A model generated the notes under the pieces. The model was not told the DNA's origin and made no database searches. It saw only the letters and a list, made by a program, of their open reading frames with translations. 17,037 bases of DNA from Actinomycetes bacterium (GTDB taxonomy: Bacteria > Actinomycetota > Acidimicrobiia > Acidimicrobiales > RAAP-2): assembly GCA_021850345.1 (NCBI GenBank), contig JAJZMN010000129.1, positions 1-17,037 on the forward strand. The letters are read 5' to 3'. Below, one piece after another: positions 1 through 7,696 of this stretch (positions are counted from its first letter, which is position 1; the number at the start of each line of letters is the position of its first letter). Made by a program: the position numbers and the translations under genes.

Positions 1-93
1 ACCGCCGATCGCCTTCTCCGCGCGGCGGTGCGCACCCCGGACGGCGCGCGTGGCGAGCTGGGAGACCACCTCGCGGTTGGCACGCTCCGACAT
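1..93 (-). CDS. N-terminal fragment of an unidentified protein (runs off the window edge)
   Basis: Reading the minus strand from an ATG at 93-91 gives 31 codons with no stop before the window edge. The peptide begins MSERANREVV and is rich in Arg and Ala, with a charged amphipathic character. Third codon positions are almost all G or C, as in the neighbouring genes, which supports real coding. A GGAG-type sequence lies about 10 bases upstream of the ATG. The tRNA-Ile gene lies upstream on the same strand, so co-transcription is possible. Too little is visible to name a family or function. Confidence 0.45.
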   Translation of the reverse strand, partial: MSERANREVVSQLATRAVRGAHRRAEKAIGG

Positions 94-265
94 GGCCCTT
101 CGTCTCCGAGCTCTCGGTCACACAGAGCCCGACGGTGCTCGGGCCCCAGGTGCACGATGGACCCGGCGATCCTCACCGCCTAGAGCCGAACGGACCGTCC
201 TGTGCGGCCTCCTGACCTGTCGGGTTGGCGGAGGAGGAGAGGCCCGACCAGGGCGTACGTCTGGG

Positions 266-339
266 TGGGGCTAAGTGGACTTGAACCACTGACCTCAGCA
301 TTATCAGTGCTGCGCTCTAACCAACTGAGCTATAGCCCC
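266..339 (-). tRNA. tRNA-Ile (anticodon GAT)
   Basis: The reverse complement folds into a complete cloverleaf. The acceptor stem GGGGCTA pairs with TAGCCCC, the D arm is GCTC/GAGC, the anticodon stem CAGCA/TGCTG encloses loop CTGATAA with anticodon GAT, the variable loop is AGGTC, and the T arm AGTGG/CCACT encloses TTCAAGT. The discriminator base is A. The next bases are CCC, so the terminal CCA is not encoded and would be added after transcription. All canonical arms are intact and the length is 74 nt with the discriminator. Confidence 0.97.
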
Positions 340-350
340 GCAACCGGTGA

Positions 351-356
351 ACCCTA
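351..356 (-). promoter_or_regulatory. Candidate -10 element of the tRNA-Ile promoter
   Basis: On the minus strand TAGGGT matches the actinobacterial -10 pattern TANNNT and lies 11 nt upstream of the mature tRNA 5' end, which would give a very short leader. No convincing -35 hexamer is seen at 16-18 nt, so this is tentative. Confidence 0.3.
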
Positions 357-480
357 GCGTCCATGAGCTCCAGGTGGCCGAACGCGTTGATCTGCCCCCT
401 TGGCTACCCGACCTGGCGCACGGTTCTGCCGGGGCCCCCGAAGCCGGCTCGGAGCCCGATCACCGACGACCGGAGGTTCC

Positions 481-509
481 CTGACGGCGTCCCACCCCTT
501 TTCTATGCT
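481..509 (+). promoter_or_regulatory. Candidate promoter of the Wadjet operon (leaderless jetC)
   Basis: CTGACG at 481-486 (4 of 6 to TTGACA) is followed by a 17-nt spacer and TATGCT at 504-509, a full match to TANNNT. Transcription would start about 7-8 nt downstream, on or next to the GTG at 517. No Shine-Dalgarno sequence precedes that codon, so the arrangement reads as a leaderless mRNA, which is common in actinobacteria. The ATG at 505 lies inside the -10 element and would then be excluded as a start. Confidence 0.55.
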
Positions 510-516
510 CGGGCTC

Positions 517-3500
517 GTGCCGGCGCGATGGAGGCTGAACCGGGCCGGGATCGTCAACGTCTACCAGTACGGGGACGAGATCCTGCACTTCGCCGGAGGG
601 CGTCTGCTGCTCCGTGGCGTGAACGGTTCGGGCAAGTCCACCGCGATGAACATGCTGCTCCCCTTCCTCTTCGAGGCCGACACGCGCCGCATCGACGCGG
701 CGGGGGACCAGCAGGGCGTCCTCCGCTCATGGATGCTGTCGGGCAGGGACGACCCCCAACCGGTCGGCTATCTCTGGATCGAGGTCCGCCGGGACGACGA
801 GTACCTCGTGTGCGGCTGCGGCATCAGGGCGAACCGGTCGACCGAGAAGGTGTCGACGTGGTGGTTCGTGACCTCGCGCCGCCCTGGGGTGGACCTCGAC
901 CTCGTGGAGAAGCGCACCCCGCTGAGCGCCGAGGCGCTTCGTGCGACGCTCTCGCCCGACCCTGTCTTCCGCCACGACCAGCGTGGCGCCTACCGGGGCG
1001 AGGTCCGCCAGCGGCTGTTCGGCGGCGCCGACACCGACCAGCACGTCCGCCTCCTCCACGTGGTGCGCAACCCCCGCGTCGGTGATCGCATCGACGTCGA
1101 TCTCGCGCAGTACCTCGGCGAAGCGCTCCCGCAGCTCTCCGACGACGCGCTGGACGACGCGGCACAGCCGCTCGACGACCTCGAGCAGCACCGCAAGAAC
1201 CTGGACGCCCTGGAGCGGACCCACGCGACGTTGCGCGCCCTGCTCTCGGTCTACGCCAACTACGCCCGGGCGGAGCTGCACCGGCGCGCCGGTGTCGCCG
1301 GCGAGCTCGTCGCCGCGTCGAGAGCCGCAGAGCGGGTGCTCGTCGACGCGAGGCGTGAAGCCGCCGCCACCGAGGCCCGCCTCGCCGACGCGGTGACCGA
1401 GGTGCGCGAGCTCGAGGCCGAGGAGCGCAGGACCAGAGAGGAGCTCGACGCGCTCCGCCGGTCGCCCGCATACCAGGACGCCGGAACGCTCGCCGACCTG
1501 CGTGCGCTCGTGGTCTCGCTCTCCGACGCGATCGAGCGAGCGGCGGACGATGCCCGGCGGCAGTCCGTCGCGACCGCGCGGGCACGCGACTCGCTCGCCG
1601 CTGCGGCACAGGGCGCCCTCGACGACCAGGGGGCTGTGGAAGCGGCGCTCCGCGAGCTCGCGGCCTGCCTTGCCGACGCGCGGGTGCCGGCGGAGATCCC
1701 CGAAATGCCCCGGATCGTGACGGCACCGCTGCCGGCGCCGGCTCCTCACGATGCCGACCCCGCCCTGGAGGCCCCGTCCACGACGCTCGACGTGGACCCG
1801 ATACTCCAGGGGCTCGCCACGGTCCGCGGGGCGGTCATGCACCGGCGCGGCGACGTGGAAGAGGTCCGTCGCGAACTTCGCTCCGTAGAGGACGCAGCGC
1901 AGCGGCTCGACGCCGCGCGCCGCCGGTGGGAGTCCGCCCGGGAGGAGTCGGGCATCATGGAGGAAGCGGCCGGGGAGGCCCGCCGGGAGCTGGACACCGC
2001 CCTCCGATCCTGGCGTGAGCGCCTCGTCGAGTGGGTTGCCCGTCTGGACGCGCACCGCCGGGAGGGCGGGCTCGGTCCGGTCGCGTCGGTGGACCTCGAA
2101 ACCGAGCTCCTCTCACGGCGAGAGGAGCTCGTCTCGGGGCTCCAGGCGCTCGTCGACGCGACCATGGAGCACCTGCTCGGCGAGCGAGCGTCGCTGGACG
2201 CGCGCCGGAGCCACGAGCGCGCCGAGCTCGACGACCTCGAAGAGGTGCTCAGCGCGCTCGAGCGCCAGACCGTGCCGCGCCCACCGTCGTCGTCGTGGCA
2301 GCGCGCCGACCGCGCGACCGTGCTCGCCGAGGTCGTCGACTTCCGAGAGTCGGTGAGCGCGCACGCGCGCGCGGGACTCGAAGGGGCGATGGAGGCCGCC
2401 GGCCTTCTCGGGGCCGAGCTCACCGCGGACGGAGCGCTCGTCGTCGAGGAAGGCGGGCTCGCCTTGCGTGCCGGCCCCCCGGTCGGCGCCCCGCTGAGCC
2501 AACTGCTCCAGGTGGACGTCGCCGAGGGTGTGGACCCGCCGATCGGCGCGGCGGCCATCGCGAGGTTGCTCGACGCCATCTCCACCGATCCGGGCGACCT
2601 CACCGGTGGTGGCGGACGCCATGGAGAGGACGTGCCGGCCGTGGTCACGGTGGACGGCGCCTTTCGAATCGGCCTCCTCCAGGGCCGGCATGGCAAGGCG
2701 GTTCCCGAGCACATCGGGAGTGCCGCACGGCGTGCGGCGCTCGACCGCCAGCGTGCAGAAGCCCGGCACCGGCGCGACGACGCGTTGGGGCGGCTCGAGA
2801 AGACCGACGCGCGCCTCGCGGTGGTCGCCGCGCGCCTCGAGGAGGCCGCCGCCCTCCGTGCCGCGCTGCCGGCGGGTGAGGCGGTCTTCGAGGCGTCCGT
2901 CCGTGCCGCACGGACCGAAGCCGACTGGGAGCGCGCGCGAGCACGTGAAGCAGAACGCCTCGCCGGCTTCCGCCTCGCCGACGAGCTCCACGCCGAGGCC
3001 GTGGACAAGAGCCGCCGCGTGGCGGCCAACCTCCACCTCCCCGCGACCGCAGAGGAGCTGCGCGACGTCGAAGGGGCGCTCCGCGACGCCGTCGGGGCCG
3101 TCAGTCGCTCGGAGGACCGTTGCAGGGCGCTGGCTCGCAGTGCCGGCGCATGGACCCGCGCCGGCGGGGACTGGCGTCGCGCGGCTGACGACGAGCGCCA
3201 CGCCCGCGGGGCGTACCTGGAGGCCGTCGCCCGTCACGAGCCCGAGGCCGCAAGGCTCGCGACGCTCGAAGACGCCATCGGCATTGCGGCCGCAGAGGCC
3301 GTCGCGGCCGTCGAGACCTGCGAGGCAGGCCTTCGACGCGTCGCCACAGCGCTCGTCACCGCCCGCCAGGTGCAGCTCGATCGCAGTGGCGAGGTGGTCT
3401 CGGCGAAGGACCGCGTCGACGAGTGCGATCGACGGCGGGCCGCCGCCGAGCGCGACGCGGTCGACGCGCTTCCGGTGCTCCGCCGTGCCCTCGCGGTGCC

Positions 3501-4602
3501 GGGCCTGCTCGACGCGGCGCTCATGCACGGCGAGCCCGACGGTGCCGAGCCGTCGCCCGTCTCCTTGGCGCCCGTTGCGGAGACGCCGCAGGGCGTGGCG
3601 GCGTTGGTGAGGGAGATCGAGTCGCTCGTCCCTCCGGCGACGCGGGCGGAGGCCGGGGCCGACGGCGTCCGCCAGTCCCTTCGCCAGCGCAGGGCCGACC
3701 TGGGATCGGGCTGGGACGCCGAGGACCGCCAGGCCGACGAGTCGGTGCCCCTCGGGATCGAGGTGAACGGCCCACAGGGCCGGATGCCCCTCGCGCAGGC
3801 GGCGCTCGTGGTCGGGGCACGTCTCTTCGAGATCCGGGCGCTCTTGTCGCGAGAGCAGGACAACGCGCTTCGCAACCTGCTCCAAGGCCTCGTCGCGAAG
3901 GAAGTCGCCGAGAAGATGCAGTCGGCCGCCGATCTCGTGGCGGGCATGAACCGCAGGCTCGACGCGATCTCTACCGCCCACGGCATCGGGGTGGCGCTGC
4001 GCTGGCGCCGGCGGGAGGGACTCGAGCCGGGCCTGGACACGATGATCGACCTCCTCGCCAAGCCCCCGGACCTGCGCACCGGCGAGCAGGACGCCCAGCT
4101 CCGGGCGGCCATGTCCGCCCGCCTCGACGAGGCGCGCCGCGACGACCCCGAGGCGCCGTACCGCGATCTCGTCGCCCAGGTGCTGGACTACCGCACCTGG
4201 CACGAGCTGCGGGTGATGCTGCGCAGGCCGGGGCGCCCCGAGGAGCGCCTCTCCACGCGCACCGCGCTGTCGGAGGGCGAGAAGAAGATCGTGTCCTACC
4301 TCCCGCTCTTCGCGGCCGTCGCCGCGTCCTGCGACTCCATCGCCGAGCGTGACCCCACTGCACCGCGCTTCGTGCTCCTCGACGACGCATTCGCCAAGGT
4401 CTCCGAGGACAACCACGCGAAGCTCTTCGGGCAGCTCGTCGAGCTCGACCTCGACTTCATCGCGACGAGCGAGCGGCTGTGGGGGACGCACGCGAGCGTC
4501 CCGGAGCTCGCGATCACCGAAGTCGTGCGCGACGCGGACATGGGCGTCATCGTCCTCGAGCACAGCCGTTGGGACGGTCGACGCCTCGAAGGGGCGCGGT
4601 GA
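517..4602 (+). CDS. jetC: JetC-like SMC/MukB-type ATPase of a Wadjet system (TIGR02680 family)
   Basis: This is the large coiled-coil ATPase of a Wadjet anti-plasmid complex, 1361 aa from the chosen start. The N-terminal head begins with RWRLNRAGIVNV and carries Walker A GVNGSGKS at about residues 34-41. A long Glu/Arg/Ala-rich coiled-coil region fills the middle. The C-terminal head has the ABC signature LSEGEKK at about 1251-1257 and Walker B FVLLDDAF, with D1289-D1290, so Asp replaces the usual Glu after the Walker B Asp. The family tail follows (LDLDFIATSERLWGTH). The start is GTG 517, because an upstream promoter would make the mRNA leaderless there. ATG 505, or an ATG as far up as 400, is possible but the extra residues do not look like the family. 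The stop overlaps jetA by 4 nt. JetC is known to power DNA loop extrusion in Wadjet; placing this protein in that role rests on family and operon partners. Confidence 0.93.
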   Translation: MPARWRLNRAGIVNVYQYGDEILHFAGGRLLLRGVNGSGKSTAMNMLLPFLFEADTRRIDAAGDQQGVLRSWMLSGRDDPQPVGYLWIEVRRDDEYLVCGCGIRANRSTEKVSTWWFVTSRRPGVDLDLVEKRTPLSAEALRATLSPDPVFRHDQRGAYRGEVRQRLFGGADTDQHVRLLHVVRNPRVGDRIDVDLAQYLGEALPQLSDDALDDAAQPLDDLEQHRKNLDALERTHATLRALLSVYANYARAELHRRAGVAGELVAASRAAERVLVDARREAAATEARLADAVTEVRELEAEERRTREELDALRRSPAYQDAGTLADLRALVVSLSDAIERAADDARRQSVATARARDSLAAAAQGALDDQGAVEAALRELAACLADARVPAEIPEMPRIVTAPLPAPAPHDADPALEAPSTTLDVDPILQGLATVRGAVMHRRGDVEEVRRELRSVEDAAQRLDAARRRWESAREESGIMEEAAGEARRELDTALRSWRERLVEWVARLDAHRREGGLGPVASVDLETELLSRREELVSGLQALVDATMEHLLGERASLDARRSHERAELDDLEEVLSALERQTVPRPPSSSWQRADRATVLAEVVDFRESVSAHARAGLEGAMEAAGLLGAELTADGALVVEEGGLALRAGPPVGAPLSQLLQVDVAEGVDPPIGAAAIARLLDAISTDPGDLTGGGGRHGEDVPAVVTVDGAFRIGLLQGRHGKAVPEHIGSAARRAALDRQRAEARHRRDDALGRLEKTDARLAVVAARLEEAAALRAALPAGEAVFEASVRAARTEADWERARAREAERLAGFRLADELHAEAVDKSRRVAANLHLPATAEELRDVEGALRDAVGAVSRSEDRCRALARSAGAWTRAGGDWRRAADDERHARGAYLEAVARHEPEAARLATLEDAIGIAAAEAVAAVETCEAGLRRVATALVTARQVQLDRSGEVVSAKDRVDECDRRRAAAERDAVDALPVLRRALAVPGLLDAALMHGEPDGAEPSPVSLAPVAETPQGVAALVREIESLVPPATRAEAGADGVRQSLRQRRADLGSGWDAEDRQADESVPLGIEVNGPQGRMPLAQAALVVGARLFEIRALLSREQDNALRNLLQGLVAKEVAEKMQSAADLVAGMNRRLDAISTAHGIGVALRWRRREGLEPGLDTMIDLLAKPPDLRTGEQDAQLRAAMSARLDEARRDDPEAPYRDLVAQVLDYRTWHELRVMLRRPGRPEERLSTRTALSEGEKKIVSYLPLFAAVAASCDSIAERDPTAPRFVLLDDAFAKVSEDNHAKLFGQLVELDLDFIATSERLWGTHASVPELAITEVVRDADMGVIVLEHSRWDGRRLEGAR

Positions 4603-6359
4603 GCGGCGTCGACGTTCCGCCTGACGCGTCCGACGACTCGGCGTCCGACGACGTGGCCTCCGACGACTCGGCCCCCGACGACGTGGTCTCCGATGTCGTG
4701 GTCTCCGATGTCGTGGGAAGCCGGCAAGGTGTCGGGGACGCGCGTCTGCTCTTCCGGTACGTGACCGGCGACGAGTGGCAGGACTACCGCGCGATCATGT
4801 CGGTCTTCGCAGGCACGTTCTTCTCCGAGTTCACCCCCGAGGACGTGGCCGAGGCGCTCGCGGCGACCGGCACCTCGCTCGACACGGTGACGGTCGCCGA
4901 CCGTCTCGAGAGCCTCCGGCGGTGGGGGAACCTGACCGTGTCCTCCGCCACCGGTACGCCGTCCAGCCTCTCGGACTACTACCGCCGCCGAAACCGCTAC
5001 CTGATCACCCAGGCGGGCCAGGAGGTGCACGACGCGGTCGAGCGCGTGCTCGGCCGGGTCGACGAGGTGCACGACATCTCGACCGGGCGCCTCCGCGCGC
5101 TGCTCCACGCACTGGAGGTCCTCGAGTCGACGGACGTCACCGCCGTCGACCCCGAGCGGCTCGCCGACCTCGTCCGCGCCGTCTTCGATCCCCACGAGGC
5201 GTTCACGGCGGAGATCACCCAGTTCTTCGCAGCCGTGAACCAGTGGCAGAACCGGTTCGACCTCACCCCGGAAGAGTTCAGCTTCTTCGCCCAGGTGCTC
5301 GTCGGCTACGTCTCCGAGCGCCTCGAGGAGATCGAGAGGATGTCGAGGCCGCTCGGGATCGCGTTGACGGGCCTGACCGGACGCGTCCCGGTCATCGTGG
5401 AGCGGGCCAACCGCGGCCTCGCCGGCCGGGTGGAGGCAGCGGGTCTCGACAGCTCCGTGAGCGTGACGCGCCACGCGGGCTCGTCCATCGCCGACTGGGA
5501 GCACCTCTCGGCGTGGTTCGTCGCACGACCGGGCCGGGACTCCCGCATCGAGAGGCTGTCCCAGGACGCCGTCGCGGCCGTGCGTTCACTCACGCTCAAC
5601 CTGATCCGGCTGTCGCGCGTGGGTGCGGGTGCCTCGTCGCGCCGCGGCGACTTCCTCCGGCTCGCGTCGGCGATGGCGGCGACGGATGCACAGGAAGCCG
5701 CCCGCATGGCGACCGCCGCGTTCGGCCTCCACGCGGCCGTCCACTACGGCGCGCCGGCGGACGACCTCGACGACCCGGTGAGCCCGTCGACGTCGTGGTG
5801 GTCGGGCCCCATTGCGCAGGTCCCGGTCTCCCTCCGGGCACGCGGAGACACGACGAGCCGAGGTCGGACGAGCCCCATCCCCGACCGCGGCGCTGAGGTC
5901 CGCATCCTGAGGCGCCGGCGCGAGCTCGAGCGGGCGTCGCGTGCCAGCACCGATTCGGAGCTGCTCTCCCTCGGAGCCCTCGACGGCTGCCACCTGTCCG
6001 ACGCCGCACTCGGCCGTCTCGAGCAGCTCGTCGGACGCGCGCTCGCCCGGCTTCCGGTCGGGGGTTCGGTCGGGAGCTCGATCGGGGGTTTGGTCGAGAG
6101 TTCGATCGTGAGCACGGTCGGGAGTTCGGTCGGGAGCACGGTCGTGAGCACGCAAGGGGCCGGTTGGGGCGTCGGCGGCGGGCGGGCCGAGATCGCCGAC
6201 GGTGACGTCGCCTGTACCGTCGAGCGGTCGCCGGGTCGGGCGACGGTCGTCTCGTCCGCAGAGGGCACGCTCAGCTTCTTGGACCTTCACATCTCGCTGC
6301 GTCCGGCTCGTCCCATCGCCGCGCTGCCGGCGACACGGGTCGAGGAAGTCGCCGGCTGA
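4599..6359 (+). CDS. jetA: JetA-like subunit of a Wadjet system (DUF2397, TIGR02677 family)
   Basis: The protein is 586 aa. The DUF2397 domain starts near residue 50 (LFRYVTGDEWQDYRAIMSVF) and runs to about residue 480. By family it is the MukF/kleisin-like subunit that bridges the JetC heads. GTG 4599 overlaps the jetC stop (GTGA), and GAAGGGG at 4588-4594 is a fair ribosome site. The first 40 or so residues are an acidic pentapeptide repeat (SDDSA/SDDVA type) encoded by six 15-bp units. A later GTG inside or just after that repeat could be the true start, since conserved sequence begins only after it. Near the C-terminus a Gly/Ser/Val tetrapeptide repeat is encoded by seven 12-bp units, followed by about 70 more residues. 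The stop shares one base with the jetB start (TGATG). Confidence 0.9.
   Translation: MSGVDVPPDASDDSASDDVASDDSAPDDVVSDVVVSDVVGSRQGVGDARLLFRYVTGDEWQDYRAIMSVFAGTFFSEFTPEDVAEALAATGTSLDTVTVADRLESLRRWGNLTVSSATGTPSSLSDYYRRRNRYLITQAGQEVHDAVERVLGRVDEVHDISTGRLRALLHALEVLESTDVTAVDPERLADLVRAVFDPHEAFTAEITQFFAAVNQWQNRFDLTPEEFSFFAQVLVGYVSERLEEIERMSRPLGIALTGLTGRVPVIVERANRGLAGRVEAAGLDSSVSVTRHAGSSIADWEHLSAWFVARPGRDSRIERLSQDAVAAVRSLTLNLIRLSRVGAGASSRRGDFLRLASAMAATDAQEAARMATAAFGLHAAVHYGAPADDLDDPVSPSTSWWSGPIAQVPVSLRARGDTTSRGRTSPIPDRGAEVRILRRRRELERASRASTDSELLSLGALDGCHLSDAALGRLEQLVGRALARLPVGGSVGSSIGGLVESSIVSTVGSSVGSTVVSTQGAGWGVGGGRAEIADGDVACTVERSPGRATVVSSAEGTLSFLDLHISLRPARPIAALPATRVEEVAG
4629..4718 (+). repeat. Six 15-bp tandem units in the jetA 5' end
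   Basis: Six consecutive 15-bp units start near TCCGACGACTCGGCG and drift to TCCGATGTCGTGGTC. They are in frame and encode the pentapeptides SDDSA, SDDVA, SDDSA, PDDVV, SDVVV and SDVVG. Units 1-3 and 5-6 are nearly identical among themselves, which fits expansion by slippage or unequal crossing over. Confidence 0.85.
6063..6146 (+). repeat. Seven 12-bp tandem units near the jetA 3' end
   Basis: Seven 12-bp units of the form AGTTCGGTCGGG / AGCACGGTCGTG are followed by a partial eighth. In frame they encode tetrapeptides such as GSVG, SSIG, GLVE, SSIV, STVG, SSVG and STVV. The segment looks like a flexible Gly/Ser/Val linker placed before the last 70 residues of the JetA-like protein. Confidence 0.85.
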
Positions 6360-7696
6360 TGGCCGGTGATCCGCAGGCGGCTGTCGAACGCAGGGTCGCC
6401 GCGCGCCATCTGCTCCTTCACCCGCTCACCTGCAAGGAACACGACCCCGACACGTTCCGGCTCATCCGGCGCCACGAGGCGGTACTCGGTCACTGGTTCA
6501 CCGAGCGGCTCGGCTACCGCCTGCAGGTAACGGCGGAGACGGCGCGGCTCTCCAAGACGACCTGTGTCCCCGGGCGTCGCACGCTGCGGACGGCGACGGG
6601 CCGTCCCCTCCATCAACTGGAGCTGGTGACGCTCGTGCTGGTGCTGGCAGCGACGGTCGCCGGACCTCCCGTGGTCAGCCTCCGGGATCTCGTCGATCTC
6701 GTGCGATCGGCCGCCGCGGAGGCAGAGGTCTCCTTGCCTGCCGACGGGACCGGTCGACGGGCGCTCGTGTCCTCGCTTCGCTGGATGATCGATCACGGAC
6801 TTGCGAGCGAGCTCCACGCGCACGTCGACGACTACGCGGACGACGAGGACGCGGACGCCGTGCTCCAACTCGTGCCCGACCGGATCGTCTTGTTGCCGCT
6901 GCCCGCCATGGCGGGATTCCGCGATCCTGACGACCTGACGTCTCGCCCAGCGCGCCAGGACGCGCTCCGCCAGTGGCTGCGCTCGTGCCTCGTGGAGGAG
7001 CCGGTGCTCTACCGCGACGACCTGAGCGAGGAGGAGTGGGGAGAGCTACGGCGGAGGCTCGGCGAAGAGGAGCGCTACTTGGAGGAGATGTTCGGCCTGG
7101 TGCTCGAAGTGCGCGGCGAGGGCGTCGCCGCGATCGACCCGTCGGGGACGCTCTCGGGGCGGCCCTTCCCCGCAGGCGGCACGGTCGGCCACGCTGCGCT
7201 GCTCCTCATCGACGTCCTCCGCGAAGCCGCGCTGACGCGGGGCGCTGGTGGGAGCGCCGCGGAGGCGGGCAGCGACCGGACCGCCGAGCCGGCGACAGCG
7301 TCGGCTGCCGACCAGGTAACCGCCGACGCGCACGGCGACGCCGGTCGATTTCCGCTCGAGGGGTGGTGGGCCTTCCAAGACATCGTCGGTCGCCTCCGCC
7401 CGCTTTGCGAATCGCATGCCGCCCGGTGGGCGGGCGAGCTCGTGCAGAACCCGGAGCGGTTGGCCCGTCTGGTCGTCGATCTCCTCGTGGACGTCCGCCT
7501 CGCCGAGCGGCGGGTCAGGCCTGCGGGCGGTTCCCCGGGATCCGAAGACGTGCGCCTCCTTCCCGCTGCCGGACGCTTCACCGTGGGAAAGCCGCTCGGC
7601 GGGATGGGAGCGGGGCGCTCGGGTGAACGCGAGGACGCTCTCGAGGACGCTCGCCAGGACGCTCGCCAGGACGCTCGCCAGGAGGCATTGTGGTGA
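6359..7696 (+). CDS. jetB: JetB-like subunit of a Wadjet system (DUF2398, TIGR02678 family)
   Basis: The protein is 445 aa and starts at ATG 6359, which overlaps the jetA stop by one base. GAGGAAG at 6342-6348 is a plausible ribosome site 10 nt upstream. The N-terminus (VERRVAARHLLLHPLTCKEHDPDTFRLIRRH) and the region from TARLSKT to HQLELVTLVLVL are typical of TIGR02678. By family it is the MukE/KITE-like winged-helix subunit that binds the JetA-like kleisin. An Ala/Gly/Asp-rich low-complexity insert lies at about residues 294-328. The last 21 residues are a charged EDAL/EDAR/QDAR/QDAR repeat encoded by 12-bp units and ending in ALW. The 3' end contains the ribosome site of jetD, so the two genes are translationally coupled. 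The catalytic role of the complex lies in its partners. Confidence 0.9.
   Translation: MAGDPQAAVERRVAARHLLLHPLTCKEHDPDTFRLIRRHEAVLGHWFTERLGYRLQVTAETARLSKTTCVPGRRTLRTATGRPLHQLELVTLVLVLAATVAGPPVVSLRDLVDLVRSAAAEAEVSLPADGTGRRALVSSLRWMIDHGLASELHAHVDDYADDEDADAVLQLVPDRIVLLPLPAMAGFRDPDDLTSRPARQDALRQWLRSCLVEEPVLYRDDLSEEEWGELRRRLGEEERYLEEMFGLVLEVRGEGVAAIDPSGTLSGRPFPAGGTVGHAALLLIDVLREAALTRGAGGSAAEAGSDRTAEPATASAADQVTADAHGDAGRFPLEGWWAFQDIVGRLRPLCESHAARWAGELVQNPERLARLVVDLLVDVRLAERRVRPAGGSPGSEDVRLLPAAGRFTVGKPLGGMGAGRSGEREDALEDARQDARQDARQEALW
7631..7684 (+). repeat. 12-bp tandem units at the jetB 3' end
   Basis: Four full units (GAGGACGCTCTC, GAGGACGCTCGC, then CAGGACGCTCGC twice) are followed by a partial unit CAGGAG. 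They encode EDAL, EDAR, QDAR, QDAR and QE. The partial unit carries the jetD Shine-Dalgarno sequence. Confidence 0.85.
7680..7685 (+). promoter_or_regulatory. jetD ribosome binding site
   Basis: A perfect AGGAGG lies within the jetB coding sequence, 7 nt before GTG 7693 and only 4 nt before the alternative GTG 7690. Spacing therefore favours 7693. The site appears to derive from the last, partial unit of the jetB 12-bp repeat. Confidence 0.7.

Noticed and set aside
400..516. N-terminal extension of jetC from ATG 400
   Set aside because: The extra residues do not resemble the family and span the promoter; the conserved sequence begins at RWRLNRAG.
727..2055. Long open frames antisense to jetC (also 2113-4563)
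   Set aside because: They mirror the high-GC codon pattern of jetC, contain no recognisable domain, and are Arg/Gly-rich as expected for shadow frames.
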